Positions 23,656 through 32,263 of a DNA stretch of 64,000 nt are shown here, piece by piece; within the stretch, counting starts at the first letter, position 1; the number at the start of each line of letters is the position of its first letter. Below the pieces are notes generated by a model, which saw only the letters and a program-made list of their open reading frames with translations, was not told where the DNA came from and made no database searches. The position numbers and the translations under genes were made by a program. This DNA comes from an uncultured Eubacteriales bacterium (GTDB lineage: Bacteria > Bacillota > Clostridia > Christensenellales > UBA1242): contig CAQIDI010000002.1 in assembly GCA_948806215.1 (NCBI GenBank), positions 62,001 to 126,000 of the forward strand, in the 5' to 3' direction.

Positions 23656-24156
23656 AATAAAATGATATGTTACGATAACAAAGAAATATTTTTTAATAAT
23701 TGCCCAGCCTGTGATTATGCAAATCACGAATATGAAATTTCGTGCGGTATGGCATATGAAAACAATTTATTTACTTTATCACAAGATTGGGAACTCCCTA
23801 TTGCAGGCTTTATGGTTATATCCCCTAAAAAACATATTGAAAACTTTAATGAATTAACAAAACTCGAGCGAGATGAAATGTTTGATATTGTTAATAAAAC
23901 CATTAACATTTTAAAACAAAATAAAGTTTGCGATAGGTTTAATGTTTTGTGGGAAGAAAAAGAAGGTAGACATTTTCACGCTTGGATTGTTCCACGCCAT
24001 AAATGGATGAGTGAAAAATTTGGTAATATAACAAAAAATTTAAACTCAATTTTTAACTACGCTTTAAATAATTTAAAAACCGAAGAAAACTTTATTGAAA
24101 TTAGCAGGGTTAGCAACCTAGTAAAAACTGAATTAAACAAAAAAGCAATAAATTAA
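23653..24156 (+). CDS. HIT-family hydrolase
   Basis: 167 residues. Begins with a possible metal site (CPACDYANHE). The HIT motif is seen as GRHFHAWIVPRH near 103-114 (H-x-H-x6-H spacing rather than the classical HxHxHxx). LPIAGFMVISPKKHIENFNEL is the preceding HIT strand-turn. Members hydrolyse dinucleotide polyphosphates or AMP-linked compounds. It seems to be leaderless (promoter at the ATG), and the next Met (23662) also lacks an RBS. Confidence 0.75.
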   Translation: MNKMICYDNKEIFFNNCPACDYANHEYEISCGMAYENNLFTLSQDWELPIAGFMVISPKKHIENFNELTKLERDEMFDIVNKTINILKQNKVCDRFNVLWEEKEGRHFHAWIVPRHKWMSEKFGNITKNLNSIFNYALNNLKTEENFIEISRVSNLVKTELNKKAIN

Positions 24157-24170
24157 TTTATTGCTTTTTT
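24139..24170. terminator. Bidirectional terminator containing the HIT gene stop
   Basis: A 32-bp perfect palindrome (centre TTAA/AATT near 24153-24156; arm AAAAAAGCAATAAATT) lies over the end of the HIT gene and reaches the last base of the convergent radical SAM gene. Confidence 0.8.
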
Positions 24171-25039
24171 TAAACGCCTTCTAAATTAAAAGGTGGAATA
24201 TAATCCTTATTAGCACTATCTAATTCCTGGCAATAACCATTCTTTAATCCTAGTGCGTTAAAATATGATATAACTCGTTTATATTCTAGCGGAGTTATTG
24301 TTTTGTTTAATTTTGGATATTGGCTTGCCTTATAACAAGGGGTATATTGCCCCATAATGCTAATTATTGCTTTAGGACAATTTTCCTTAATCCAATCTAG
24401 AACCTTAACGCTATCGCCACTTTCGCCCGGTAAAACCATATGCCTAATTATAACGCCTTGTTTAAGTAGTCCATTTTTAATTATGTTTTTAGGTTGTTGC
24501 CTAAGCATTTCTTTTATTGCAGTTGTTGCAATTTCAAAATAATTTTCTGCTTTAGAATAGTTTTTAGAAAGTTCGCTTGAATAATATTTTAAATCAGTTA
24601 AATAAACATTAACATAACCTTCCAGCTTTTTTAATGTTTCCACCGAATCGTAACCACTTGTGTTATAAACAACAGGAATTTTAGGTTTATATATTTTTAG
24701 TGCTTCAATAATGCCATTAACATAATGGCTGGGTGTAACTAAGTTAATATTATTTGCGCCTTTTAATTCTAACTCCTTAAAAATTTCTGCAAGCCTATTA
24801 GGTGTTATTTCTTTTCCATAAGCATCGTGCGATATTTCGTGGTTTTGGCAATAAACACATTTTAGGTTGCAACCACTAAAAAATATTGTTCCACTTCCGC
24901 TTTTGCCAGATATTATTGGTTCTTCCCAAAAGTGTAAACCTGCTCGTGCTATTTTAATAGTGTTGGTAACACCACAAAAACCTATTAACTTATTTCTATT
25001 AATTCCACATTTTCGTGGACACAAATTGCAACTATTCAT
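24170..25039 (-). CDS. PflX-type radical SAM protein (COG1313-like)
   Basis: 289 residues. Two cysteine clusters: an N-terminal CNLCPRKCGINRNKLIGFCG (C-x2-C-x3-C-x10-C) and the radical SAM site C-x3-C-x2-C in SGCNLKCVYCQNH. This pairing (C..CP..C..dR....G.CG before the SAM site) is that of PflX/AmmeMemoRadiSam-like activases of the pyruvate-formate-lyase-activating type. No glycyl-radical enzyme is adjacent, so the target is unknown. Divergence is absent; it ends at the shared terminator. Confidence 0.83.
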   Translation of the reverse strand: MNSCNLCPRKCGINRNKLIGFCGVTNTIKIARAGLHFWEEPIISGKSGSGTIFFSGCNLKCVYCQNHEISHDAYGKEITPNRLAEIFKELELKGANNINLVTPSHYVNGIIEALKIYKPKIPVVYNTSGYDSVETLKKLEGYVNVYLTDLKYYSSELSKNYSKAENYFEIATTAIKEMLRQQPKNIIKNGLLKQGVIIRHMVLPGESGDSVKVLDWIKENCPKAIISIMGQYTPCYKASQYPKLNKTITPLEYKRVISYFNALGLKNGYCQELDSANKDYIPPFNLEGV

Positions 25040-25112
25040 ATAATCCTTTATTTCAAAAAAATGTTAAAATATTTTAACAAAAACATTTTAACATAATTTT
25101 AAAAATATTTCA

Positions 25113-25343
25113 TCATTTTGCTTCCACAAACCACTTGCCTTCTTCAAAAAAAATATAGGTTATATTACCATTAATTCTAATTTTGTAGCGTTCACCAATT
25201 CCGCCAACTTTAAAACTGGCACAGTTTTTAACTTCAAACACTTTATCAACAATAAAAACTCTATCGTTAAAAGTTATTTGTTTTGGAATCTTATTTCCTA
25301 TTTCATCAAATTCTACTAAACATTTAACAAACTTTTTTTGCAT
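25113..25343 (-). CDS. Small protein downstream of the Y-family polymerase
   Basis: 76 residues, beta-rich (ITFNDRVFIVDKVFEV, RYKIRINGNITYIFFEEGKWFVE), no known motif visible. It lies 24 bp after the polymerase gene on the same strand, so it is probably in the SOS-controlled operon. Small beta proteins next to Y-family polymerases are known in other bacteria; a role as an accessory to translesion synthesis is an inference. Confidence 0.65.
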   Translation of the reverse strand: MQKKFVKCLVEFDEIGNKIPKQITFNDRVFIVDKVFEVKNCASFKVGGIGERYKIRINGNITYIFFEEGKWFVEAK

Positions 25344-25367
25344 ACCATAGCAGTTTTAAAAAAGTTG

Positions 25368-26621
25368 TTAACCACCTTTTAAATAGCTTTGTGGATGTAT
25401 TATGTGCGTTACGTGCTCGGGATTAAGTTCCTTAAACTCTCTATTTAAACACACACTGCCTCTTGTTATTATGTTGTAGCCAAATCGACTACGCAAATTT
25501 TCAACAACCTTTTCAAAATTTTCCTTTTTTAACATAGTTTGCTCATTTACAAACATATTATACTGCTTTGGCTTTTCACACAGTCCACAAGCCCTAACTC
25601 CAACCGCCCTAATTGTGGATTGCCAATCAAAGTTTTCTAAAAATAGTTTATATGCAACTTTTGCAATATCGGAAGCTAGGTTTGTTGGAAAATCTAGTGT
25701 TTTCATTTTTTCGGTAAATTGCAGTTCGTTATTTTTATAGCACACACAAACCACTGAACACCAAAAGTTTTTTTCTCGCATTCTTCTTGCAACATTTTCG
25801 GCTAAGATATAAATAACTGCTTTAACTTCTTCGTTTGTTTTTAAATCGTGTGGGCAGGTTGTTGAATTTCCTACCGATTTTATTGGGTCGTGCTTATCAA
25901 AACGCTTTACTTCGCTATCGTCTAAACCCAAAGCAAAGTTTTTAAGCATTACCCCATTTTTACCTAGCGTTCTACGCAAAACAACTTCGTTAGTGTTTGC
26001 AATATCGCCAATGGTTTTTATTCCTAGTTTTTCTAGTTTTTGTTCGGTTTTATTTCCAACATAAAGCAGTTCTCGGCTTGGCAAACTCCAAACAACATCC
26101 TTAAAATTTTGTTCGGTTATAAGCGTTGTTGCATTAGGCTTTTTTAAATCGCTGCCCAGTTTTGCAAAAATCTTGTTAAAACTAATGCCTATGCTAACTG
26201 TTAAACCAAACTCGTCTATAACTCTGGCTCTAATTTTATCGGCTAATTTAATTGCTTCTTCGTAACTATTAACCCTTTCGGTAACATCAAGCCAAGCTTC
26301 GTCTATTCCAAAACTTTCCACTTTATCGGTGTATTCTAAATACATTTTTTTTATTATTTTAGAAACATAATAGTAACGCTCAAAACTAGCTTTAACACAA
26401 ACAAGTTCTTCACCACACTTTCTGGTTGCTTCTCCAATAGTATCGCCTGTTTTTATATTATAGGCTTTAGCTATATAGTTTTTTGCAAGCACTATGCCAT
26501 GACGCTTTTCTTGGTCGCCCACAACCACAACCGCTTTGTTTCTTATGCTAGGATTATATAAACACTCCACACTGGCATAAAAATTATTAAGATCAGAATG
26601 AAATATTATTCGTTGTTTCAT
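25368..26621 (-). CDS. dinB: Y-family DNA polymerase (Pol IV/DinB-like)
   Basis: 417 residues from the ATG at 26621. A frame reaching back to 26699 would run through the SOS box and is rejected. The N-terminus IIFHSDLNNFYASVECLYNP carries the first catalytic Asp and steric-gate region. SFGIDEAWLDVT supplies the D-E pair. The helix-hairpin-helix (ELLYVGNKTEQKLEKLGIKTIGDIA) and little-finger domain follow. Error-prone translesion synthesis, induced through the LexA-type box 22 bp upstream. UmuC-like Gram-positive homologues (UvrX) are an alternative name. Confidence 0.88.
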   Translation of the reverse strand: MKQRIIFHSDLNNFYASVECLYNPSIRNKAVVVVGDQEKRHGIVLAKNYIAKAYNIKTGDTIGEATRKCGEELVCVKASFERYYYVSKIIKKMYLEYTDKVESFGIDEAWLDVTERVNSYEEAIKLADKIRARVIDEFGLTVSIGISFNKIFAKLGSDLKKPNATTLITEQNFKDVVWSLPSRELLYVGNKTEQKLEKLGIKTIGDIANTNEVVLRRTLGKNGVMLKNFALGLDDSEVKRFDKHDPIKSVGNSTTCPHDLKTNEEVKAVIYILAENVARRMREKNFWCSVVCVCYKNNELQFTEKMKTLDFPTNLASDIAKVAYKLFLENFDWQSTIRAVGVRACGLCEKPKQYNMFVNEQTMLKKENFEKVVENLRSRFGYNIITRGSVCLNREFKELNPEHVTHIIHPQSYLKGG

Positions 26622-26642
26622 ATTATCACCATTTATATTATA

Positions 26643-26654
26643 GAACATATGTTC
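26643..26654. promoter_or_regulatory. LexA/DinR SOS box
   Basis: GAACATATGTTC is a perfect palindrome matching the Gram-positive consensus GAAC-N4-GTTC, located just upstream of the polymerase start. Confidence 0.85.
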
Positions 26655-26696
26655 TAATAAATCAATAAAAAGATTGCTGTTATTTTTTGGAAATAA

Positions 26697-26734
26697 CAAA
26701 AAACAACTTTCGTTTATGAAAGTTGTTTTTGTTT
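26697..26734 (-). terminator. Terminator of the uridine-kinase-like gene
   Basis: AAACAACTTTC (26701-26711) pairs with GAAAGTTGTTT (26718-26728), with T runs on the minus-strand exit side. Confidence 0.75.
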
Positions 26735-26754
26735 TATTAATAATTATAATCTAT

Positions 26755-27672
26755 TTATTTTTTGCTAATAAACTCCCACATAAGTGTGGTATCTGGAAGT
26801 TTATCGCGAGTTAAAGAAATAGTTTCGTCAAATAAATATAAGAACGAAAGTGATTCTAATATTTCACGATGTTCTGCCATTATTTTAAAGAACTCGGTTT
26901 TATATAGTGCCACCTCGTAGCGATGAGTTGTATTAATATTAAAATCAACATCTTCTTTAAATGGGGCAATATAAGTATCCTCTGCATCACACACATTTCG
27001 CCAAGTTTTAAGTGCTTTTTCTGGATTGGTGCTTCTGCGTTCAGAATCACGAATCATACGACGAACAAATCTAACTTGTCGCGTGCTCATAATTGTTCCG
27101 TTATCGCCTTTAAAACCACTTAAAGTGCTAATATAAATTTTAAAAATTTCCTTAACGCCAAGGTTATTTATTAATTCCGGATTTAAAACGTGTATGCCTT
27201 CAAAAATAATAATTGGATTATCTTTATTGCTATATTCGTAATAATCTTTTTCGTTAATACCTGTTTCAAAGTTATATCTTGGAAACTTAGCTTCTCCCTT
27301 TTTAAAGAAGGTTGTAAAACAATCCTTCATTTGTTCAAGGTTAACAGCGCAAAGGCCATCGTAGTTTTTCATACCATTTGGTAAAAGTGGGGTTTTTTCA
27401 CGATCAACAAAGAAATCGTCCATACTAATTACTATTGCTTTTTTATGTTTGCTTTCAATAATTCCTTTTAACAAATTAGCAGTTGTTGTTTTCCCGCTAC
27501 AACTTGGGCCACCAAGTAAAACAATTCTATATTTTTTGCGATGTTTTAAAATTTGGTTAGCAACTTTAAATAATTGCCCCCTATAATAACTTTCGGAATC
27601 TAGCATAACTTTCATATGGTTATTTTCAAGTTGATTGCTAACTTCGTTAACATTTATAAAATCTCTAATCAT
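26755..27672 (-). CDS. Uridine-kinase-like nucleoside kinase
   Basis: 305 residues. Walker A LGGPSCSGKTTTA at about 53-65, the DD motif VISMDDFFVDREKTP, FPRYNFETG and the Walker-B-like PIIIFEGIHVLNPEL, all in the order of the uridine kinase/phosphoribulokinase superfamily. About 50 N-terminal residues precede the kinase, perhaps the remnant of the ThrRS-like TGS/SAD region fused in many Clostridia. It lies 8 bp after serS on the same strand. Confidence 0.82.
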   Translation of the reverse strand: MIRDFINVNEVSNQLENNHMKVMLDSESYYRGQLFKVANQILKHRKKYRIVLLGGPSCSGKTTTANLLKGIIESKHKKAIVISMDDFFVDREKTPLLPNGMKNYDGLCAVNLEQMKDCFTTFFKKGEAKFPRYNFETGINEKDYYEYSNKDNPIIIFEGIHVLNPELINNLGVKEIFKIYISTLSGFKGDNGTIMSTRQVRFVRRMIRDSERRSTNPEKALKTWRNVCDAEDTYIAPFKEDVDFNINTTHRYEVALYKTEFFKIMAEHREILESLSFLYLFDETISLTRDKLPDTTLMWEFISKK

Positions 27673-27680
27673 AAAACCTC

Positions 27681-28970
27681 TTATTTTTTAATTTCTATTT
27701 TTGCAAGTCCGCCCATATATGGTTGAAGCACTTTTGGAATATTAACACTGCCATCGGCATTTAAGTTGTTTTCTAAAAATGCAATTAACATACGAGGAGG
27801 AGCAACAACTGTGTTGTTTAATGTGTGTGCAAATTGATTGCCTTTTTGTGTTTTAAATCTAATACCTAATCTTCTAGCTTGAGCATCAGATAAATTTGAG
27901 CACGAACCAAGTTCGCCAAAATATTTATTTTGTCTTGGACTCCAAGCATTAAGGTCACAAGATTTTACTTTTAAATCGGCCAAATCGCCACTACAACATT
28001 CCATAACTTCGTGCGGAATATCAATGCTTTTAAAGAATTCCGAAGAAATTTCCCACATTTTTTTATACCATTCCATAGAATCTTCTGGTTTGCAAATAAC
28101 AATCATTTCTTGTTTTTCAAATTGATGAACTCTATAAATTCCTCGTTCTTCAATACCGTGAGCACCAACTTCTTTTCTAAAACAAGGCGAATAAGATGTT
28201 AAGCAAATTGGCAAATCTTCTTCCTTTAAAATTGTGTCTTTAAAGCGACCAATCATACTGTGTTCACTAGTGCCAATTAAATAAAGGTCTTCCCCTTCGA
28301 TTTTATACATCATATTTTCCATTTCGTCAAAGCTCATAACGCCAGAAACAACATCGCTTCTAATCATAAATGGAGGAATACAATAGGTAAAGCCTTTATT
28401 AATCATAAAATCTCTACCATAAGATAAAATTGCAGAATGCAATCTTGCAATATTTCCTGTTAAGTAATAAAAACCATTTCCGCTAGTGCGTCTGGCACTA
28501 TCAAGATCTAAGCCATTTAAACTTTCTAAAATATCTGCGTGATATGGAATTTCGAAATTAGGAACTTTTGCTTCGCCAACGGTTAATCTCTGAACATTTT
28601 CGCTATCATCTTTTCCAACTGGAACTGTGCTATCAATAATATTAGGAATAATCATCATTATTTTTTTAATCTTAACTGCAAGCTCTTCTTCTTGTTGTTC
28701 GATTTCTAAAGTTCTATCGTTATTGCGTTTAACTTGCTGTTTAATTTTATTTGCTTCTTCCAAGTTTTTTTCTTTCATTAGTTTGCCAATTTGGCTACTA
28801 AGAGTGTTACGGTTTGCACGCAAATTATCGCCTTCTTGCTTTAGTTCGCGATATTGTTTATCCAGTGCCACAACTTCATCTACTAATGCAAGTTTATGGT
28901 CTTGAAATTTCTTTTTAATGTTTTCTTTAACTAAGTCGGGGTTAGTTCTAATTAAATTTATATCTATCAT
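27681..28970 (-). CDS. serS: Seryl-tRNA synthetase
   Basis: 429 residues, standard length. An N-terminal coiled-coil arm (about 30-100: KQYRELKQEGDNLRANRNTL) binds the tRNA-Ser long arm. The class II catalytic core has motif 2 (CFRKEVGAHGIEERGIYRVHQFEKQE) and motif 3 (NTVVAPPRMLIAFLENN). Charges tRNA-Ser. No T-box leader is visible upstream. Probably co-transcribed with the kinase that follows. Confidence 0.96.
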   Translation of the reverse strand: MIDINLIRTNPDLVKENIKKKFQDHKLALVDEVVALDKQYRELKQEGDNLRANRNTLSSQIGKLMKEKNLEEANKIKQQVKRNNDRTLEIEQQEEELAVKIKKIMMIIPNIIDSTVPVGKDDSENVQRLTVGEAKVPNFEIPYHADILESLNGLDLDSARRTSGNGFYYLTGNIARLHSAILSYGRDFMINKGFTYCIPPFMIRSDVVSGVMSFDEMENMMYKIEGEDLYLIGTSEHSMIGRFKDTILKEEDLPICLTSYSPCFRKEVGAHGIEERGIYRVHQFEKQEMIVICKPEDSMEWYKKMWEISSEFFKSIDIPHEVMECCSGDLADLKVKSCDLNAWSPRQNKYFGELGSCSNLSDAQARRLGIRFKTQKGNQFAHTLNNTVVAPPRMLIAFLENNLNADGSVNIPKVLQPYMGGLAKIEIKK

Positions 28971-29260
28971 ATTTATTCTCCTAAAAATTTATAATACAAA
29001 ATTAAAACAATAGTAACTCTATAGTTACCAAAAATCAATTTTATCCCTTGCGGGAAATATTAAATTTAAAAAATTTTAAGATTTTCATAATTATTGCCTT
29101 ATAAACTTTTTATAGTATTTTAAATAAAAATAAATGGATTAATTTTATTTTTAATTAATGCTAGTTTAAGTATATAATAATAATGTTTTTTTTTCAACCA
29201 AAACTGAATTATTAACACAGGGTTAAAGTAGTTAATAAAATATAATATTAAATTTTAATA

Positions 29261-29289
29261 TTGACAATTTAATTTTTAAATTTTAAAAT
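29261..29289 (+). promoter_or_regulatory. Promoter of the secreted protein gene
   Basis: TTGACA (29261-29266), 17-bp spacer, TAAAAT (29284-29289). The 346-bp gap between serS and this gene otherwise holds only A/T-rich sequence with no T-box or gene seen. Confidence 0.75.
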
Positions 29290-29316
29290 AGAGTGTATTA
29301 GAAAAGGAAAAAAATT

Positions 29317-30315
29317 ATGACTGCAAAAAAGATTAATTTTTTAATAATACTATTTATCCTACTATTTTGTTTTGTAGGAGGTTTTGTTGGCGTTTATGAA
29401 TATAACTTATCGCTTGAACTTGATGCTAAACACGATGAAGAAACAGCAAAGCAACGAGAAGAATATGAAAAGAACACTTTAGACGATATTAACACATCGG
29501 TTTCGAACGAAAATAAAAACGATGGTAACACTCTTGCCCCACCAGTTAACAATAATGTTGGAAACTCCGATAATGTTGATGTTTCTAACTTTAACTTTTT
29601 GCAAATGTATACTCACGCCGAAAACAAACTAAACAAGGCAACAAATATATATTCTAAAATTTCTGGTTCGGCTTTACTTAGTGGGCCAACATCGTTTGGA
29701 GGAATTAAACTTAACAATGAAAAAGTTTCAATAACCGCCGAACGTGCTCAAAATTCAAACAATACCTTTGTTAACTTTAAAGTTACCGGAAACTTACTAA
29801 ACGGATTGTTTTACTTAAACTACGAAACAGCAAGCTTTAGCGATGGTGCTAGTTATTATTGGTTTTTTAATCAAGAAAAAATAGGCTGGCAGCGCTCTTC
29901 AAAAATAAACAACTATAACAAATTGCGTTTTGAAACAAATCAAACTTTCCACGAAATAACCGCTGATAGTTTTAAAACCGAAACTTCTAATATTTTTTAT
30001 AATAAATACGACCAAACCTACACCGGAACTTGCGAACTAAAACCTGAAATTAGCACAACACGATATGCCTACACTTTAAAAGGTGTTCTAGATGGCAACG
30101 ACAAAGCAAACTTTTTAAGTTCAAAAATAGAAGTTGTTTTTGATAAATATGGTTCGTTTAAAAGCATTCGTTATATTGATAACTTTAAAATTGATGTTTA
30201 TGCTAAAGATTACGATACAACTATGTATGCAACAATTCAATCAGATTATATTGAAACCTTTGTAACCATTGGTAATCGCACTGTTTCAATTATAAAGCCA
30301 AGTGGAATAAAATAA
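29317..30315 (+). CDS. Membrane-anchored extracytoplasmic protein, unknown
   Basis: 332 residues. Signal anchor at about 6-27 (NFLIILFILLFCFVGGFVGV), then a charged and Asn-rich linker (about 30-90) and a beta-rich domain to the end. There is no lipobox Cys at a fitting place. RBS AAAGGA. Monocistronic with its own promoter and a strong downstream hairpin. No family recognised; probably faces the outside of the cell. Confidence 0.75.
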   Translation: MTAKKINFLIILFILLFCFVGGFVGVYEYNLSLELDAKHDEETAKQREEYEKNTLDDINTSVSNENKNDGNTLAPPVNNNVGNSDNVDVSNFNFLQMYTHAENKLNKATNIYSKISGSALLSGPTSFGGIKLNNEKVSITAERAQNSNNTFVNFKVTGNLLNGLFYLNYETASFSDGASYYWFFNQEKIGWQRSSKINNYNKLRFETNQTFHEITADSFKTETSNIFYNKYDQTYTGTCELKPEISTTRYAYTLKGVLDGNDKANFLSSKIEVVFDKYGSFKSIRYIDNFKIDVYAKDYDTTMYATIQSDYIETFVTIGNRTVSIIKPSGIK

Positions 30316-30338
30316 AATTAAAAACAAAAAAAACACCA

Positions 30339-30420
30339 ACTTTACGATGTATTTATATAAAATTTGTTATTTTTCCAAATTCCCTATGAAATACACCGTA
30401 AAGTGTGTTTGCCATAGGGA
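30339..30420. other. Two overlapping, mutually exclusive inverted repeats
   Basis: ACTTTACGATGTATTT (30339-30354) pairs, with one mismatch, with 30389-30404. TCCCTATG (30381-30388) pairs with CATAGGGA (30413-30420). The arms interleave, so only one stem can form unless a pseudoknot is made. A T run follows the second. This recalls an attenuator or a small structured RNA. No protein frame of note lies here. Confidence 0.45.
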
Positions 30421-30438
30421 TTTTTGCAGACAAACAAA

Positions 30439-30490
30439 TAGCGCACTATCTTCGTTGTCGAAGTATAGTGCGCTATACTTTTTTTATTCA
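30439..30490 (+). terminator. Strong terminator hairpin
   Basis: TAGCGCACTAT (30439-30449) pairs with ATAGTGCGCTA (30465-30475), plus CTTCG/CGAAG inside (one bulged T, 4-nt loop), followed by ACTTTTTTTATT. Confidence 0.8.
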
Positions 30491-30524
30491 TTTGTAACGG
30501 TAAATTGAAATTTATCGTTATATT

Positions 30525-30863
30525 TCACCAAATAATTTCACCGTTATAGTAAATTGAGTTAAGGTCAGAAAAATATGATTTTATTCCATAATATGGCGTA
30601 ATTAATAAACCGATAAAACACCCTGCACCGATATAAAACCCCAATTTTATACTATATTCGAAATTGGAATTTTTCATTTTATATGCAAAATATAAAATAG
30701 TAGGCGGCAAAAAGAATATCCAAATACTGCATATAACACAAGAAAATATTTTTTCAAAACCCCATTCTAATGATGTATCTAAAAAGAACAATAGTATAAG
30801 AATGGCTACAAAAATTAAAGATATAACAAATGTAACAATTTTATATTTTATTTGATGCTTCAT
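30525..30863 (-). CDS. Small membrane protein, unknown
   Basis: 112 residues with three hydrophobic segments (about 8-29, 38-60, 72-92). No family recognised. The start at 30863 has an AGGTG-type RBS. It is flanked by unusually many hairpins (30339-30490 and a CAAGGAG/CTCCTTG stem near 30924-30955), suggesting a small acquired segment. Confidence 0.6.
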   Translation of the reverse strand: MKHQIKYKIVTFVISLIFVAILILLFFLDTSLEWGFEKIFSCVICSIWIFFLPPTILYFAYKMKNSNFEYSIKLGFYIGAGCFIGLLITPYYGIKSYFSDLNSIYYNGEIIW

Positions 30864-30993
30864 AACACCTCATCGCTAAATTACTGTTTATCGCACAATC
30901 ATTATAACAAAACCGCAAAAAAACAAGGAGAGATAGTATATCCACTCCTTGCTTTTTATCCCTGCGGAACACCCTTTAATGGTGTTTTTTTAT

Positions 30994-31491
30994 TTATTTA
31001 ATAATTTTAATATTCCACATCCAAGGAGTATCAACTTTTTTACCTTGACTAGAAACAACTATCATATAAATTTTTGTAATTATTGTTAAAACTAATAAAC
31101 CTAAACCAACAATAGTGCAAATAATTAATAATAAGTGGGCTGTTGCATTAGATGTTTTTACACAAGTTCCAACGCAAGTTAAAATAATACCTATTGCATC
31201 GAAAATATTAATTTCTAAACCTTCGTTAGCATTGTGACGAACGAATGCACTATTTTTGTTAATTAATAAAGGAATAAAGAACAATAAGTATGCAAGCCAC
31301 GCAAAATGCTTTGTTTGTTTCGCATCTTCTGTTATTTCTGCTTGTTTTTTAATAACAACAGTTTCTTTTTTTTGTTCGTTAACTTTATCTTCGTTAGTTT
31401 CTAAAGTTTGTTCTGTTTTTACTTCTACTTGCTCCTCGGCAATTTTTTGTTGTTTTTGTTCAACAACTTTTTTATCATTTGCTTTTGCCAT
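30994..31491 (-). CDS. DUF4870-like membrane protein
   Basis: 165 residues. The first 60 are Lys/Glu/Gln-rich and soluble. Then FAWLAYLLFFIPLLINKNSAF and VRHNANEGLEINIF give the pattern of DUF4870/Tic20-like small membrane proteins (F-V-R-x-H-A-x-E/Q-G), with two more hydrophobic helices. Function unknown for the family. AGGGAGG RBS upstream. Confidence 0.75.
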   Translation of the reverse strand: MAKANDKKVVEQKQQKIAEEQVEVKTEQTLETNEDKVNEQKKETVVIKKQAEITEDAKQTKHFAWLAYLLFFIPLLINKNSAFVRHNANEGLEINIFDAIGIILTCVGTCVKTSNATAHLLLIICTIVGLGLLVLTIITKIYMIVVSSQGKKVDTPWMWNIKIIK

Positions 31492-31596
31492 AGTTCCCTC
31501 CCTAAAGTTTTATGAATAAATTATTACGAATTATAAAAACTAATAATAACTTATAAACTTCATAATAATTATAGACAATAATTAAAGGATTGTAAA

Positions 31597-31734
31597 ATGA
31601 TTTTAAAAGATAACTGTTATCATAGTGAAATAAAACCAATTATGCACTGCGTTATGTGTGGAAAAACATTATGCGATGAAGATGATAATTATAATGATAT
31701 TTGTGTGTGCAACAGGTGCAAAGACATTTTATAA
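31597..31734 (+). CDS. Small zinc-ribbon-like protein
   Basis: 45 residues with an AAAGGA RBS. Cysteines come in pairs: HCVMCGKTLC and CVCNRCKD, giving C-x2-C ... C-x2-C, the pattern of a zinc ribbon. Such tiny proteins are often missed by annotation. Function unknown. A hairpin AAAATAAG/CTTATTTT (31741-31766) follows. Confidence 0.6.
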   Translation: MILKDNCYHSEIKPIMHCVMCGKTLCDEDDNYNDICVCNRCKDIL

Positions 31735-31768
31735 TAATAAAAAATAAGCTAGTTAAAACTTATTTTAA

Positions 31769-32260
31769 TTATAATTGCTTTTGATAATACAAAACTAAAG
31801 CATTATCTTCCTGTAAGTCCACTTCGTAACACACAAAATTTGTGTATCCCCAATGAAGGTATATAGAAAGATTTCTGCTTTCTAACGCTTCAACTCCAAT
31901 GGTTAAAAACTTTATTCCAATTTGTTTGCAATACTGTTCTGCAAATTTAACAAGTTTTGAAATGTAACCTTTGCCTTCAAACTTTTTTTCTATTCTTAAT
32001 GCATTTAGGTTTGCAATGGTTTTGCCATTGCAAAGGTTGGGTTTGTTTAACACTGCTTTGCATTTAGGTGATAGTAAAACAGTTAACTCTCCAACTGGAA
32101 CATTATTATTAACGCAAACAAAAGTTATTGCCTCGCCATTTTTATTATAACTTATAAACTGCTCTTTCCATTTAACCCATCTTAAATCGGTAGGGTTATT
32201 TTTTATGTTTTTGTTCCATATTAAATCTAAATCGGATAATGTTGCAATTCTGTATTCCAT
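31769..32260 (-). CDS. GNAT-family N-acetyltransferase
   Basis: 163 residues, typical size. MEYRIATLSDLDLIWN is the usual GNAT first strand. ALRIEKKFEGKGYISKLVKFAEQYC is the acetyl-CoA loop, and LTIGVEALESRNLSIYLHWGYTNF the C-terminal motif. Substrate unknown. It lies 3 bp after the adenylyltransferase gene, same strand; an operon is likely. Confidence 0.85.
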   Translation of the reverse strand: MEYRIATLSDLDLIWNKNIKNNPTDLRWVKWKEQFISYNKNGEAITFVCVNNNVPVGELTVLLSPKCKAVLNKPNLCNGKTIANLNALRIEKKFEGKGYISKLVKFAEQYCKQIGIKFLTIGVEALESRNLSIYLHWGYTNFVCYEVDLQEDNALVLYYQKQL

Positions 32261-32263
32261 ATT

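Noticed and set aside
28971..29316. T-box or other riboswitch upstream of serS
   Set aside because: No T-box core sequence or conserved aptamer motif could be found on the minus strand.
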